Numbered from the stretch's first letter, positions 34,853 to 44,693 are shown. The stretch is 64,000 nucleotides of DNA from Oscillibacter valericigenes (GCF_021531315.1 NZ_JAFBIQ010000002.1:62001-126000), one strand, 5' to 3'. Notes: generated by a model not told the origin, from the sequence alone. Numbers and translations: made by a program.

Positions 34853-35632
34853 TTATGCTTGCTTGGGGCGGGGAAAGCGGTCGCCTGCCACGATGCTGAC
34901 AATGTCTTGAAGATCGAGCGCGGGCTTGGAGGACGGACTGTATGTCAGTACACTCTGCCCGTGGGCCGGGGCCATGGCCACGCTGACGCCGCGGCGGATC
35001 TTGGTGGGGAAAACATGGCTGTCAAGCTGCTCGGCGATCTGCTCGGCAAGATCCAGAATGTCCCTTGAGAGGGTCAGACGGGGATTGAACTTGTTGAGCA
35101 GGATGCCGAGGACCTTCAGCTCCGCGTTGAACGAATTGCGCACGGTGTCGATCGTATCCTGAATTTGGGAAATGCCGACGAGACTGAGTACCTCCGCCTC
35201 CATCGGGATGATCAGGCCCGTCGAGGCGACATAGGCGTTGATGGTCAGCAGGTTGAGAGAGGGCGGCGTGTCAATGATGATGAAATCATAGCGGTCGCCC
35301 AGAAAGCTCAGCTGTCGGGCCAGCATAAACTCCCGCTGGGGCGCGGTAAATTCCACATCGGCGGTGGAGAGCATAATGTCCGACGGCAGCACGTCCCCGT
35401 ATTCCGTGGGAACAATGGCCGACTCGATGGAGCATGCGCCCTTGAGCACATCATAAACGGTGTGGCCGCTGCCAATGTCAAGGCCCAGTGTAAAGCCGAG
35501 GTTGCCTTGGGGGTCAATGTCCACACCAAGCACGCGGGCGCCGCGCTGGCGCAGCCCGCAGACCAGAGCGGCGGCTACCGTGGTTTTTCCAACACCGCCC
35601 TTTTGATTTGTGACGGTAATGATCTGTGACAA
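34853..35632 (-). CDS. ParA/Soj family ATPase
   Basis: 259 residues. Deviant Walker A KGGVGKTT at residues 10-17 with the signature lysine, Walker A' DIDPQGN, and Walker B IIIDTPPS. No ParB gene is adjacent. A GGAGGAGG ribosome site precedes the ATG. ParA-type ATPases position cargo, including chemoreceptor arrays in other bacteria. Lying between the che operon and fliD and followed by a ComFB-domain protein, it may place motility or chemosensory complexes; FlhF/FlhG are missing here. It is a Soj-type protein rather than FlhG by sequence pattern. Confidence 0.88.
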   Translation of the reverse strand: MSQIITVTNQKGGVGKTTVAAALVCGLRQRGARVLGVDIDPQGNLGFTLGLDIGSGHTVYDVLKGACSIESAIVPTEYGDVLPSDIMLSTADVEFTAPQREFMLARQLSFLGDRYDFIIIDTPPSLNLLTINAYVASTGLIIPMEAEVLSLVGISQIQDTIDTVRNSFNAELKVLGILLNKFNPRLTLSRDILDLAEQIAEQLDSHVFPTKIRRGVSVAMAPAHGQSVLTYSPSSKPALDLQDIVSIVAGDRFPRPKQA

Positions 35633-35797
35633 AAAAATTCCTCCTCCGGCAAAAAATGAGAAAGTGACCTCTTATTTTTATTATACTATATGTCGATAAA
35701 AAAAGATAGAGGAATGAACATTTTTTCTGCGGAATTTGACGCCCCGACAGGTCTTGCCCGTCGGAAGAGCAATTACCTGTGAAAGGAGTAATCAATT

Positions 35798-38269
35798 ATG
35801 GCATCTGTCAGCAGTGTGAGCAGCAGCTCCAGCAGCATTTACGGCAATAAGAATGTGATCAGCGGTCTTGCCAGCGGCATGGACACCGAGTCCATGATCG
35901 AAAACGCGGTATCCGGCTACAAGACCAAGATCTCCACGCTTCAGCAAAAGCGCACCAAGGTGGAGTGGCAGCAGGAGGTCTACCGCAGCATCATCGGCAA
36001 AATGTCGTCCTTTTCGGACAAATATACCTCCTATGCGTCCTCCACGAACCTGCTCTCCAGCAGCTTTTTCAATCAGGCCGTGAAGGTCACCGCTGCGGGC
36101 AAGTACGCCGATATGGTCAGCGCCAGCGGCAAGACCAGCAGCAGCGTGCAGATCCTCGGTGTCAAGCAGTTGGCGAGGGCGGCCACCTACACCGTCTCCG
36201 GCATCGGCGGCAAGACCGCGGACAAACCGGAATTTACCGGCAGCACGGTGGATCTGAGCGAGAAGAAGGAGCTGAGCAACGTCTCCGGCTCCCTGACCAT
36301 CAAATACGGCGGCGACCGCTCCTACACCATCGACTTTGGCGAGCTGGACATTTACGAGAGCGCCGACAAGCTGGCCGATGCCATCCGAAGCAAGCTGGGC
36401 GAGCAGACCATGACCCTCAGCGACGGCACCTCCGTAAAGGTCAGCGAGAGGATCGACGTGAAGGTGAACGGCGAAGGCAACATCGAGTTTTCCGACAAGA
36501 CCAGCGCCGGCAACGCCGTGACCATCAGCGGCACCACCGGCAAGCTCAAGGAGAATTTGGATGTCGATGGCGGGACGCTGAAAACCGCCGGTAAGACGCT
36601 CAGCAACAAGGACGCCACTCTGGGCGAATATCTCTCCGGCAAGGAGCTTACGCTGACCCTTGACGGTGTGACCAAGAAGATCACGCTGCCGGAGCCGGAG
36701 TATAAGACCGAAAACGGGACTTTGACTTTGAATGTGGCAGGCTATAAGGATAAACTTCAGGAGGCGATCAAGGGTGCTTTCGGCGCGGGCAAGGTCACGG
36801 TCACGGCGGAAAACCAGAATGGAAACAGCTTCGCCTTGAAGTTCTCCACCCAGGCCGGCTCCACGATGGCCGTCTCCGGCGACGCCGCCAAGGCGCTTGG
36901 CCTGGATAAGGCGACCACCTATGTCAACACCTCCAAGACCCTCGGCGAGCTGCTGGACGGTCAGAAATGGAACACCTTCAACCGCATTGAGTATGTGGGC
37001 GACGTCAAGAAAGTGAAGAACGAGGACGGCAGCGTCTATTACACTGACGCCAAGGGCAACCGCTTGAAGAAGGATGGCGAAAAGTACTACCGGGTGGATG
37101 GGAAAGACGAGTATCTGTACGAGTTCAAGATCAACGACACGGTCGTGGGCGAGTTCAGCAAGAATACCGCCCTGGAGACCGTGCTGACCTCCATCAACGG
37201 CAACGCCGACGCGGGCGTGACGGTGAATTACTCCAAGACCACCAATCAGTTCCAGTTCACCGCCAGGGAAACCGGCGCGGCCAGCCGGATCGAGATGGGC
37301 GACGGTCTTGCCAAGACCCTGTTCGGAGACACCAAGGCCACCGGCGCCAGCTACACCGCCGGTGAGGACGCCATCTTCTCCATGAAGGTCAACGAAAGAC
37401 TGCTGGACGGCGTAAAGCGCAGCAGCAATACCTTTGATGTGGACGGCATGAGCGTCAGCCTGAAGGGCACCTTCGGGACGTACAAAGCGGACGGCACGAT
37501 CGACCAGACGGCCGCGGAGGCCGACGCCGTCAGCTTTACCGCCAGCTCCGACGCGGACAAGATCATAGACGCCATCAAGTCCATGGTGGAGGACTACAAC
37601 GCCATGGTCACGGAGATCAAGAACGCCTATTCCACCCTGCCTCAGCAGAAGTCCAACGGCAAGTACTACGAGCCGCTGACCGAGGAGGACAAGGCGGATA
37701 TGTCCGAGAGCAGCATCAAGGCCTACGAGGAAAAGGCCAAGCAGGGCCTCCTGTTCGCGGATCGGGATCTCTCGTCCCTTTACAGCCAGCTCACCAGCGC
37801 CATTTCCATGAGCGGAAAGGACGGCGCGGACCTCAAGGCCATCGGCATTACCAGCAATTACAGCAACGGCCTGACCACCCTGAGCCTGAACGAGGAAAAG
37901 CTCCGCGCCGCGCTGGAGACCGATGCGGACAAGGTGCGGGATGTGTTCTCCAAGAGCATGGACAGCGGCGCGTCCTCCAACGGACTGATGCAGGCACTCA
38001 AGAGCCCGCTGGATATGTACAGCAAGGTGCAGGGCACCAAGGGTATTTTGGTGCAGAAGGCCGGTTCGACCTTAGCGCCCAGCACGCTTTACAAAAATAC
38101 TTTGCAAAATAAGCTGGATGATATTGACACACAGATCGAAAAGTGGCAGGATAAGATGGCGGATCAGGTCGACCGCTATACCTCTAAGTTCACGGCGCTG
38201 GAAAAGCTGATCGCGCAGATGAACTCTCAGAGTTCTGCCCTTGCCAGCTTCTTAGGCACCAATGGCTAA
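35798..38269 (+). CDS. fliD: Flagellar filament cap protein FliD
   Basis: 823 residues, long for FliD (commonly 450-670). The N-terminal FliD_N region (VISGLASGMDTESMIENAVS, TLQQKRTKVEWQQEVYRSI) and the C-terminal FliD_C region (DADKIIDAIKSMVEDYNAMVTEIKNAY, then LDDIDTQIEKWQDKM) are clear. The middle is enlarged with repeated beta-rich Thr/Lys segments, probably extra surface-exposed domains. FliD caps the filament and helps flagellin polymerise. A GAAAGGAG site precedes the ATG. fliS and a FliT-like gene follow. Confidence 0.93.
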   Translation: MASVSSVSSSSSSIYGNKNVISGLASGMDTESMIENAVSGYKTKISTLQQKRTKVEWQQEVYRSIIGKMSSFSDKYTSYASSTNLLSSSFFNQAVKVTAAGKYADMVSASGKTSSSVQILGVKQLARAATYTVSGIGGKTADKPEFTGSTVDLSEKKELSNVSGSLTIKYGGDRSYTIDFGELDIYESADKLADAIRSKLGEQTMTLSDGTSVKVSERIDVKVNGEGNIEFSDKTSAGNAVTISGTTGKLKENLDVDGGTLKTAGKTLSNKDATLGEYLSGKELTLTLDGVTKKITLPEPEYKTENGTLTLNVAGYKDKLQEAIKGAFGAGKVTVTAENQNGNSFALKFSTQAGSTMAVSGDAAKALGLDKATTYVNTSKTLGELLDGQKWNTFNRIEYVGDVKKVKNEDGSVYYTDAKGNRLKKDGEKYYRVDGKDEYLYEFKINDTVVGEFSKNTALETVLTSINGNADAGVTVNYSKTTNQFQFTARETGAASRIEMGDGLAKTLFGDTKATGASYTAGEDAIFSMKVNERLLDGVKRSSNTFDVDGMSVSLKGTFGTYKADGTIDQTAAEADAVSFTASSDADKIIDAIKSMVEDYNAMVTEIKNAYSTLPQQKSNGKYYEPLTEEDKADMSESSIKAYEEKAKQGLLFADRDLSSLYSQLTSAISMSGKDGADLKAIGITSNYSNGLTTLSLNEEKLRAALETDADKVRDVFSKSMDSGASSNGLMQALKSPLDMYSKVQGTKGILVQKAGSTLAPSTLYKNTLQNKLDDIDTQIEKWQDKMADQVDRYTSKFTALEKLIAQMNSQSSALASFLGTNG

Positions 38270-38288
38270 AAGGCGGTGACGGAAAACA

Positions 38289-38678
38289 ATGGATATGCGC
38301 GGCTTTCAGCAGTATAAGGAGCAAAGCATCAACACCATGACCCAAGGGGAGCTGCTGCTGCTGCTTTACGATGAGCTTGTCAAGCGTCTCACGCAGGCGG
38401 AGCTGGCGCTGAATAAGGAGAATTACGAGCTTTTTGAAGCCTCCGTTCAGCGCGGGATCGACATTACGCAGTACCTCAGCGACACCCTGGACCCGCAATA
38501 CGAGATCAGCCACGAGCTTGACCGGCTCTATGAGTACATGATCTACGAGCTTGGCCGGGCGAAGATCGGACGGCATTTGGAGCCGCTGACCCATGTGAAG
38601 AGCATGGCCGGCGAGCTGCGGGAATCTTTCCGTGAGGCGCAGAAGACCAGCGGCGCGGGAAAGCAGGCGTCCGAATGA
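38289..38678 (+). CDS. fliS: Flagellin chaperone FliS
   Basis: 129 residues, four-helix chaperone. The typical opening GFQQYKEQSINTMTQGELLLLLYDELVKRL (in part) is present. FliS binds the flagellin C-terminus, prevents early polymerisation and delivers it to FlhA. It follows fliD by 19 bp and overlaps the next gene by 4 nt. Confidence 0.95.
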   Translation: MDMRGFQQYKEQSINTMTQGELLLLLYDELVKRLTQAELALNKENYELFEASVQRGIDITQYLSDTLDPQYEISHELDRLYEYMIYELGRAKIGRHLEPLTHVKSMAGELRESFREAQKTSGAGKQASE

Positions 38679-39061
38679 CCGGGGCGCAGCTTTTGGATGC
38701 GCAGGTGCAGGAAAAACGGCGCTACGCGCTGCTCAGCGAGCTGTTTGACCTCACAAAGCAGTTAGCCGAGGCTGTGGATCGGAGCGACGAGATCACGATA
38801 CAAATGCTGCTCTCCATGCGGGAGGGCCCGCTGGCCCAAATGCGTCAGGTGGAGGAAAACCTGACCCGGCAGCGGATGTCTCTCACGGAGGAGGATGGCC
38901 GGCGGCTGGGAGAGCTGCTCTCCGGTGCTCCAGCCCGGCAGGCGGAGGAAAACGCCCTGAGCGAGCAGGTGGGAACGAACCGCCGCTTACTCGGCCAGCT
39001 TGTGGAATTGGACAAGCGCGTCAACAAAAGAGTGACGCGCGAGAAGTCGGTTTATCAATAG
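38675..39061 (+). CDS. FliT/FlgN-like export chaperone
   Basis: 128 residues, almost entirely helical, with no strongly conserved motif. The position immediately after fliS (ATGA overlap), size and helical character fit a FliT-type chaperone for FliD or a FlgN-type chaperone for hook-associated proteins. It is not possible to decide between them from the sequence. Confidence 0.6.
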   Translation: MTGAQLLDAQVQEKRRYALLSELFDLTKQLAEAVDRSDEITIQMLLSMREGPLAQMRQVEENLTRQRMSLTEEDGRRLGELLSGAPARQAEENALSEQVGTNRRLLGQLVELDKRVNKRVTREKSVYQ

Positions 39062-39065
39062 GGAA

Positions 39066-39098
39066 CATGGGTGCGCCTCCTTGTGGAGCGCACCCATG
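39066..39098. terminator. Bulged hairpin terminator between convergent genes
   Basis: CATGGGTGCGCCTCC (39066-39080) pairs with GGAGCGCACCCATG (39085-39098) with one bulged C and a TTGT loop. The following CAAAGCCTTTTATTTTT gives a U-rich tract on the plus strand. Confidence 0.8.
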
Positions 39099-39107
39099 CA
39101 AAGCCTT

Positions 39108-39977
39108 TTATTTTTCCGTCGGCGGCGAGATCACCCATAGGGGTGCGCCGTTGTTCCGACTGGCGGACAGCTCGTCAAGGATGAGCTGAGGGTCCCATTC
39201 CATGAGACTGCGCTCATCGCTGACGGGGTCGGCGACGAGGAGCTTGCCCGTCAGCGTAACGCCTCGGAGCACGATGAAGTGCCCGCCGCCGGTGAAGTGT
39301 CCGGGACCGACAAGCGCTACGAGCATATCGCCCGTGAGCAGCGCGTCATAGACTGCATCGACCGTCAGCTCACCGATCGCCTTGGACTCGAGGCCGTAAG
39401 CGCGCGCGATGCCGTTGACGATGGAGAGATACGAGCCGCGCCCCTTGGCGCAGTAGCCCTGCTTGGCGGCGAGGGCCGCCATCTCGGAGGGGGCGACGGG
39501 CTCGCCGCACAGGCTGGAGACGACCATTGCCATGGCAGTCGGCCCGCAGCCGTAGCGGCCGATGGTGTCGCTGCCGTAGGGCTTATCCGCCCATTCGGGG
39601 TCGCTTTGGTTGAAGTAAACGAGCGGGATCGTGCCGCCGGTGAGGATCTCCTCGCCGTTGACCGACCGGAGCTCTGTGAGCGAGGGGTCGATGAGCATAT
39701 CGCTGTCAGAGAGCATCGGCTCGTCGGCTGTCTGCTTGTCTGCGTCGGAAAGCTCCTCCGCCTTGGCGGTCAGTGCCGACCATTGCTCGGCGGTGCGGTC
39801 AAACCAGTCCGCGGCCGCCCTTGCCCCGCTGCGAAGCGGGGCTGTGACACGAGCGAACAGCTCGGGCGCGAGAAAATAGCTGGCAGTGAGCTCGGCACCG
39901 CCGATGCAAAGAACTGCGAGCATGGAAAGCAGAAAAACCATGCGCCCCCTATGAGTGGAGATTTTTTGCTTTTTCAC
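39108..39977 (-). CDS. Membrane-anchored C39-like cysteine peptidase
   Basis: 289 residues from GTG 39977 with AAGAGGTG upstream. A transmembrane segment lies at about 12-33, then a linker, then a papain-like C39_2 domain: Cys144 in RYGCGPTAMAMV, a His in GGGHFIVLRGV and an Asp in VADPVSDE. It is predicted to act outside the cell, N-terminally anchored. Substrate is unknown. It diverges from the FtsE-like gene, with overlapping promoters between them. Confidence 0.8.
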   Translation of the reverse strand: MKKQKISTHRGRMVFLLSMLAVLCIGGAELTASYFLAPELFARVTAPLRSGARAAADWFDRTAEQWSALTAKAEELSDADKQTADEPMLSDSDMLIDPSLTELRSVNGEEILTGGTIPLVYFNQSDPEWADKPYGSDTIGRYGCGPTAMAMVVSSLCGEPVAPSEMAALAAKQGYCAKGRGSYLSIVNGIARAYGLESKAIGELTVDAVYDALLTGDMLVALVGPGHFTGGGHFIVLRGVTLTGKLLVADPVSDERSLMEWDPQLILDELSASRNNGAPLWVISPPTEK

Positions 39978-39988
39978 CGTTTCACCTC

Positions 39989-40045
39989 TTGTAAAAACGC
40001 AGAAATGAGATATGATTATTATAGCATATCCTGTCGGCATTGCAA
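39989..40045. promoter_or_regulatory. Overlapping divergent promoters
   Basis: Minus strand: TTGCAA (40045-40040), 16-nt spacer, TATAAT (40023-40018), serving the C39 peptidase. Plus strand: TTGTAA (39989-39994), 16-nt spacer, TATGAT (40011-40016), serving the FtsE-like gene. Confidence 0.6.
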
Positions 40046-40080
40046 GCGGTGAGAAAGTGAGAGGAACAGGAACGCAGCCT

Positions 40081-40809
40081 ATGCCCACGATCACATTGGA
40101 AAATGTATCAAAATACTACAAAAACAGCCGGCGCAGCGGCGCCGGAAATCGTTATGAGGTCGGTGTTGAGAATGTAAATCTCACCATCGGGCAGGGCGAG
40201 TTCGTTTTCATCACCGGCAGCAGCGGAGCGGGGAAGAGCACCCTGCTCGACCTGATATCGGGGCGGCTCAAGCCCGACCGCGGCAGAGTTCTGCTCGACG
40301 GCGTAAACGCGGCACGTATTTTACCGTGGCGCCGCGAGCGTGTCGCGCTGCTGTTCGGAAATGTGGTGCAGGAGCATACGCTGATCCGAAAAATGACGGT
40401 GGAGGAAAACCTGATAAGGGCGGCCCGCGTGGGACGAAGACGCCTTGAGAGCGAGAAAGAGATGAAGGAGCGCCTTAAAAAGGTGCTTGGTCTCGTGGGA
40501 CTTTCCGGCATGGAAAAGCGCTATCCCGTGGAAATGTCCGTCGGGGAATGCCGCTGTGTTGAGCTGGCGCGGGCGCTGATCAACAGCCCACCGATCCTTG
40601 TGCTCGATGAGATTACCGCCAATCTGGATGATGACAGTATATGGGACATTTTTCACCTGCTTACCGAGATCAATCGGAGGGGGACCACCGTTATCATGGC
40701 AACACATGCGAGCCGATATGTCAACATCATGCGCCGCCGCGTTGTGACGCTCGTGGATGGGCAGATTCTCGGTGACGTGCAGAAGGGAAAGTACGGCGAT
40801 GTGATATAG
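40081..40809 (+). CDS. Lone FtsE-like ABC transporter ATPase
   Basis: 242 residues from ATG 40081; a GTG at 40057 is an alternative start. Walker A GSSGAGKS at about 46-53, Q-loop region [19 protein letters not shown], and Walker [13 protein letters not shown] are intact, and the His in MATHASR is present. The signature motif is MSVGECRC instead of LSGGQ/E, a marked deviation. The sequence is nearest the FtsE/MacB-type family. No permease gene such as ftsX is adjacent, so partner and function are open. Confidence 0.8.
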   Translation: MPTITLENVSKYYKNSRRSGAGNRYEVGVENVNLTIGQGEFVFITGSSGAGKSTLLDLISGRLKPDRGRVLLDGVNAARILPWRRERVALLFGNVVQEHTLIRKMTVEENLIRAARVGRRRLESEKEMKERLKKVLGLVGLSGMEKRYPVEMSVGECRCVELARALINSPPILVLDEITANLDDDSIWDIFHLLTEINRRGTTVIMATHASRYVNIMRRRVVTLVDGQILGDVQKGKYGDVI

Positions 40810-40829
40810 AAAAAACACATCGCCGATAA
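40803..40829 (+). promoter_or_regulatory. Sigma-28-type promoter of the chemoreceptor gene
   Basis: A perfect GCCGATAA -10 element (40822-40829) is preceded 15 nt upstream by GATA (40803-40806), a partial match to TAAA. It overlaps the end of the FtsE-like gene and lies 51 bp before the chemoreceptor ATG. Confidence 0.55.
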
Positions 40830-40879
40830 AGATAGATAGAAAATCCATTCATTACATACCACAAGGAGAGAAGTTCGAG

Positions 40880-42676
40880 ATGAAAGACATGAAGATCAAG
40901 AAAAGACTGATCGGAGGTTTCCTGCTGGTCATCGGCATTTCTGCGGCGATCATCATTGCGGCGCTGCTGCAAATGAATTCCCAGAGAGAAGCTTACAATG
41001 ACATCCTGAAGTATCAGGTCGGCGCAAATGACCTCCTCACGGAAATCCGTTTGGATGCCAACATTGCTGCACGAAACGTCCGCGACATGGCGCTGAAGCC
41101 CGGCGACCGCAGCAATGCCGAGCTGGAGACTCGTATCAACGAGGTCCTTTCAGATATGGATGCCAATATCAAGGCGCTGGAGGAGATCTATCCGCTGGAT
41201 GAGGCCAAGCTGCAGGACTATATCACCTCCGTCAACAAGTGGGGCAAGGAGCTGCCCGCCATTCTTGACGCCATCAACCGCGGCGACGGTGAGACTGCGA
41301 CAAACCTGATCAAGAATAGCTGCACCCCCCAGCTCAATGAGATGGCGACCAAGGCAAAAGAGATCGACAATCTGTTGACGCAGGCGCAGAACGACGCGGT
41401 GGACGCTCAGAAGCGCAGCAGCCTGATTTCCATCGGCGTCATCATCGCAGTGATGGTCGTGGCGACCTTCCTCGTTCTGGGCACCGCCTTCAAGCTGGTC
41501 AAGGGCATCATGGAGCCGACCGAGGAGGTCCGCAAGGCGCTCATGGGCTTCAGCGAGGGTAATTTGGATATTCCCGTGGATTACGAGAGCAAGAACGAGC
41601 TGGGCGACATGTGCAACGCGCTGCGCAGCAGCCAGGATACGCTGTCCACCGTGATTGAGGATATCTGCTACCTGCTGGGCGAGATGGCCGTCGGCAACTT
41701 CGATGTCCGCAGCCGTGCTACCGATAAGTATGTGGGCGCTTTGGGTGTCGTGCTGGAGTCTATCCGCAAGATCAACCACAACCTGAGTGACACGCTGGCT
41801 CAGATCGATATGAGCGCCGAGCAGGTGTCCTCCGGCTCCGAGCAGGTGTCCACCGGCGCACAGGCGTTGGCACAGGGCGCCACCGAGCAGGCGAGCGCCG
41901 TGGAGGAGCTGTCCGCTACCATCACCGAGATCTCCAACAACGCCAAGAAGAATGCCGAGAGTACTGAGCTGGCCATGCGCCATTCTCTGGAGGCTGGCGG
42001 TCTGGTCAACGAGAGCTCTAAGTACATGGAGGAAATGGTGGAGGCCATGGGCAACATTTCCCAGTCCTCTCAGGAGATCGGCCGCATCATTTCCACCATC
42101 GAGAACATCGCCTTCCAGACCAACATTCTGGCGCTGAACGCCGCCGTCGAGGCCGCTCGCGCCGGCAGCGCCGGCAAGGGCTTTGCCGTGGTCGCTGACG
42201 AGGTCCGTAACCTGGCTACCAAGTCCGATCAGGCCGCCAAGGCTACCAAGGAGCTGATCGACCACTCCATCGAGTCCGTTCAGGGCGGTAACGAGATCGT
42301 TAAGAAGGTCTCTGACGCTCTGTCCAGGACCGTTGACGCAGCCGGCCTTGCTATGAACTCTCTGAAGGAGATCACAAAGGCTGTTGAGGCCGAGGCCGAG
42401 TCCATCGCGCAGGTGACCGAGGGCATCGACCAGATCTCCTCCGTCGTCCAGACCAACTCCGCCACCAGCGAGGAGTCTGCCGCCGCCAGCGAGGAGCTGT
42501 CCAGCCAGGCGTCCCTGATGAAGGAGCTGATGGCGAAGTTCAAGCTCCGCAGCGACAAGGGCTACGGCACCACGAGCTCTCATGCCGATGCTCCCGCCGA
42601 TGCTTCGACCGAGAGCTATGCTGCGGACAGCGCTTCGGCGCACCGCGCTGCTGCCAATTCGTTCAGCAAGTATTAA
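40880..42676 (+). CDS. Methyl-accepting chemotaxis protein
   Basis: 598 residues. TM1 at about 11-32, a four-helix-bundle ligand domain (33-178), TM2 at 181-205, HAMP, then a long cytoplasmic signalling coiled coil with the hairpin tip around [19 protein letters not shown] and [15 protein letters not shown]. It is a transmembrane chemoreceptor; ligand unknown. No C-terminal CheR-binding pentapeptide is present. A CAAGGAGAG ribosome site precedes the ATG. It appears to be its own transcription unit with a sigma-28-type promoter and a strong terminator. Confidence 0.96.
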   Translation: MKDMKIKKRLIGGFLLVIGISAAIIIAALLQMNSQREAYNDILKYQVGANDLLTEIRLDANIAARNVRDMALKPGDRSNAELETRINEVLSDMDANIKALEEIYPLDEAKLQDYITSVNKWGKELPAILDAINRGDGETATNLIKNSCTPQLNEMATKAKEIDNLLTQAQNDAVDAQKRSSLISIGVIIAVMVVATFLVLGTAFKLVKGIMEPTEEVRKALMGFSEGNLDIPVDYESKNELGDMCNALRSSQDTLSTVIEDICYLLGEMAVGNFDVRSRATDKYVGALGVVLESIRKINHNLSDTLAQIDMSAEQVSSGSEQVSTGAQALAQGATEQASAVEELSATITEISNNAKKNAESTELAMRHSLEAGGLVNESSKYMEEMVEAMGNISQSSQEIGRIISTIENIAFQTNILALNAAVEAARAGSAGKGFAVVADEVRNLATKSDQAAKATKELIDHSIESVQGGNEIVKKVSDALSRTVDAAGLAMNSLKEITKAVEAEAESIAQVTEGIDQISSVVQTNSATSEESAAASEELSSQASLMKELMAKFKLRSDKGYGTTSSHADAPADASTESYAADSASAHRAAANSFSKY

Positions 42677-42812
42677 GGTCGTGGAGGGGCGCAATCGACC
42701 GCCCCAACCCAAAGGGGATCTCAGGGCATGGCGCTTTCCGCTCTGCGGCGGAGCGCTATGCCCCCCTGCGATATAGCAATGGGCTGTCTGAAACTGGTAA
42801 ATTTTTCTTTTT

Positions 42813-42859
42813 GCGTGCCAGAGGGCGGCTGAATATCCGCCCTCCGGCACGCTTTTTTT
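42813..42859 (+). terminator. Strong intrinsic terminator after the chemoreceptor gene
   Basis: A 16-bp stem with one 2-bp internal mismatch (GCGTGCC-AG-AGGGCGG / CCGCCCT-CC-GGCACGC) is followed by seven T. A weaker 12-bp hairpin (42724-42763) lies just upstream. The rest of 42677-42931 holds no supported gene. Confidence 0.9.
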
Positions 42860-42931
42860 AGGCTTCGCGGAGAGTGGAGCGATACAGGCGGTAAGCCGCT
42901 TGGGAGAGCAGCGGGTTTGGAGGGATAGAAC

Positions 42932-44671
42932 ATGGCGAAAAAATGGAAGGTAGGAGAGCTGATCAAGAACCTGATCACGGAGGAAGGCTCTGCTCCGCGG
43001 GGCGAAGCGGATGCTCCAGGGGAAGCGGATCCTGCGCCCTCGCCCGCCGTCGCGGAGGAGAAGCCCGCGCCGGAGCTGACGGAAACGCAGTACCTTGAGA
43101 TGCATGGCTCGCTGCTGGAGCTTTGGAAGGAGTTCAGCGACGGTGAGTTGACGCCGCCGCGTGTGCGGCTGCTGGACGAGGAAAAGACAGAGATGCTTCA
43201 TCTGACAGGAAAGAAGCTGGAGTTTGAGCGAGTCCGCCTTACCGCGCAGCTTGAGAAGGACGCGAAGAAGCGGCTCGAGGAGCTTCGCCGCGCACGGGAG
43301 GGCGAGAACGGAGAGAGACCGCTCGACGCGGTCTGCCATGTCTACGTGTCCAAGGATAAGCTCGTGGCATGGTGCTTTGCCTTTCCGCCCTATGCGGGCG
43401 GCGAGGAGATGGGCAGCACGATGCTTGCCTGTGCGCTGGAGAAAGCGGGCGTCAAGACGGGGATCGATCCACAGAGCATGGTGGAGATTTTTCGGCAGGT
43501 GCATTATCTGCGCTTGATCCCCGTGGCATTCGGCCAGCCGGAGACCGAGGGCAAGGACGGCTATGTGACCGAGAAGTATCCGCGCGAGCTGTCGCGCGAG
43601 GTCGTGATCGACGAGCACGGCGTCGCGGACTATCGGGCGATGAACTATGTGCAGCTCATCAAGAAGGACGATGTGATCTGTGAGATCACGCCGCCTGTCA
43701 AGGGAACGCCGGGAATGCGGCTGGATGGAAAGCCCATCATGCCGCGCGCCGTGCAGGCGGCAAAGGCGCCGTGCGGTCTGAACACCACGCTGACGGAGGA
43801 TGGCCTCCAGCTCATCGCCACGATGGACGGACACCTTGAGTATTCCAACGGTGCGTTTCATGTGCGGCCGGTGCTGGAGATCCGCGGCGATGTGGACTAC
43901 TCCACGGGAAATATAGATTTCATCGGCGACGTGCAGATCACCGGCGATGTGCGCGAGAACTTCTCCGTGCGCGCGACCGGCTCGATCACCGTGGACGGGA
44001 TCGTGGAGGCGGCGAGCGTGGAATCGGGCGGCGATATGATCATCACGCGCGGCGTGGTGGGCGACAATCGCGCCGTGCTCAAGTGCGGCGGCGTTTTCCG
44101 CGTAAAATATTTGGAGAATAGCCGGGTCTATGCCGGCGGCAGCGTCTATGCCGACTGCATTATGACCTCGGAGGTATATAGCGACCAATCCATTGAGGTC
44201 GTTGAGGGGCGAGGGAGCATCATCGGCGGAACGCTTACAGCCGGAGAGCTGATTCGCGCCAATATGATCGGCGCACAGTCCGGCCGCAAGACGGAGCTGA
44301 CGCTCGGCGTTCTGCCCTACACGGAAAATGAGCGTGAAATGCTCCGCAAGAGCGTCAACGAGATAGAACAGGAGATCGAGACGATCGAGGGAGAGCGCAG
44401 GCACATGGAGGTAATGGGAGACAAGGCAAAGGCGGAGGAGAGGCGTGCGCGTCTGCCGCTGCTGCAGCTCAAAGCGAGCCGCCTTGCGAAAAAGGCCGAG
44501 GAGCTGAAGGCGCAGGAGGTCGATCCGGCGAAATGCCGGCTTGAATGTGCCACGGTATATCCCGTGACAGTTGTGCAGCTCGGCTCTCTCAAGTGGGTCG
44601 CGGAGCAGATCCACAGACAGTGCAAGGTCATATACGACGCACAGAGCGGAACGCTGCGGGAGCTTTCCTGA
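42932..44671 (+). CDS. FapA/DUF342 polymer-forming protein
   Basis: 579 residues. N-terminal charged helical region (1-130), then a domain with GTPGMRLDGKPI, followed by a right-handed beta-helix-like DUF342 core (IRGDVDYSTGNIDFIGDVQITGDVRENF in part, SITVDGIVEAASVESGGDMIITRGVVG in part), and a C-terminal coiled coil (EIEQEIETIEGERRH). Such proteins are called FapA or flagellar assembly protein A, and are often near motility genes; the role is poorly known. It starts a cluster with cheX-like and response-regulator genes. Confidence 0.85.
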   Translation: MAKKWKVGELIKNLITEEGSAPRGEADAPGEADPAPSPAVAEEKPAPELTETQYLEMHGSLLELWKEFSDGELTPPRVRLLDEEKTEMLHLTGKKLEFERVRLTAQLEKDAKKRLEELRRAREGENGERPLDAVCHVYVSKDKLVAWCFAFPPYAGGEEMGSTMLACALEKAGVKTGIDPQSMVEIFRQVHYLRLIPVAFGQPETEGKDGYVTEKYPRELSREVVIDEHGVADYRAMNYVQLIKKDDVICEITPPVKGTPGMRLDGKPIMPRAVQAAKAPCGLNTTLTEDGLQLIATMDGHLEYSNGAFHVRPVLEIRGDVDYSTGNIDFIGDVQITGDVRENFSVRATGSITVDGIVEAASVESGGDMIITRGVVGDNRAVLKCGGVFRVKYLENSRVYAGGSVYADCIMTSEVYSDQSIEVVEGRGSIIGGTLTAGELIRANMIGAQSGRKTELTLGVLPYTENEREMLRKSVNEIEQEIETIEGERRHMEVMGDKAKAEERRARLPLLQLKASRLAKKAEELKAQEVDPAKCRLECATVYPVTVVQLGSLKWVAEQIHRQCKVIYDAQSGTLRELS

Positions 44672-44693
44672 GAGAATAAGCGGAAAGAGGGGA

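Noticed and set aside
35685-35700. GTCGATAA upstream of fliD as a sigma-28 -10 element
   Set aside because: No TAAA-like -35 element lies about 15 nt upstream, so support is too weak. A TATAAT on the minus strand nearby may instead serve parA, but its -35 is poor.
41150-44614. Very long (1154-codon) minus-strand open frame across the chemoreceptor and fapA genes
   Set aside because: Antisense frame kept open by GC-rich codon use; it crosses a strong terminator and two well-supported genes.
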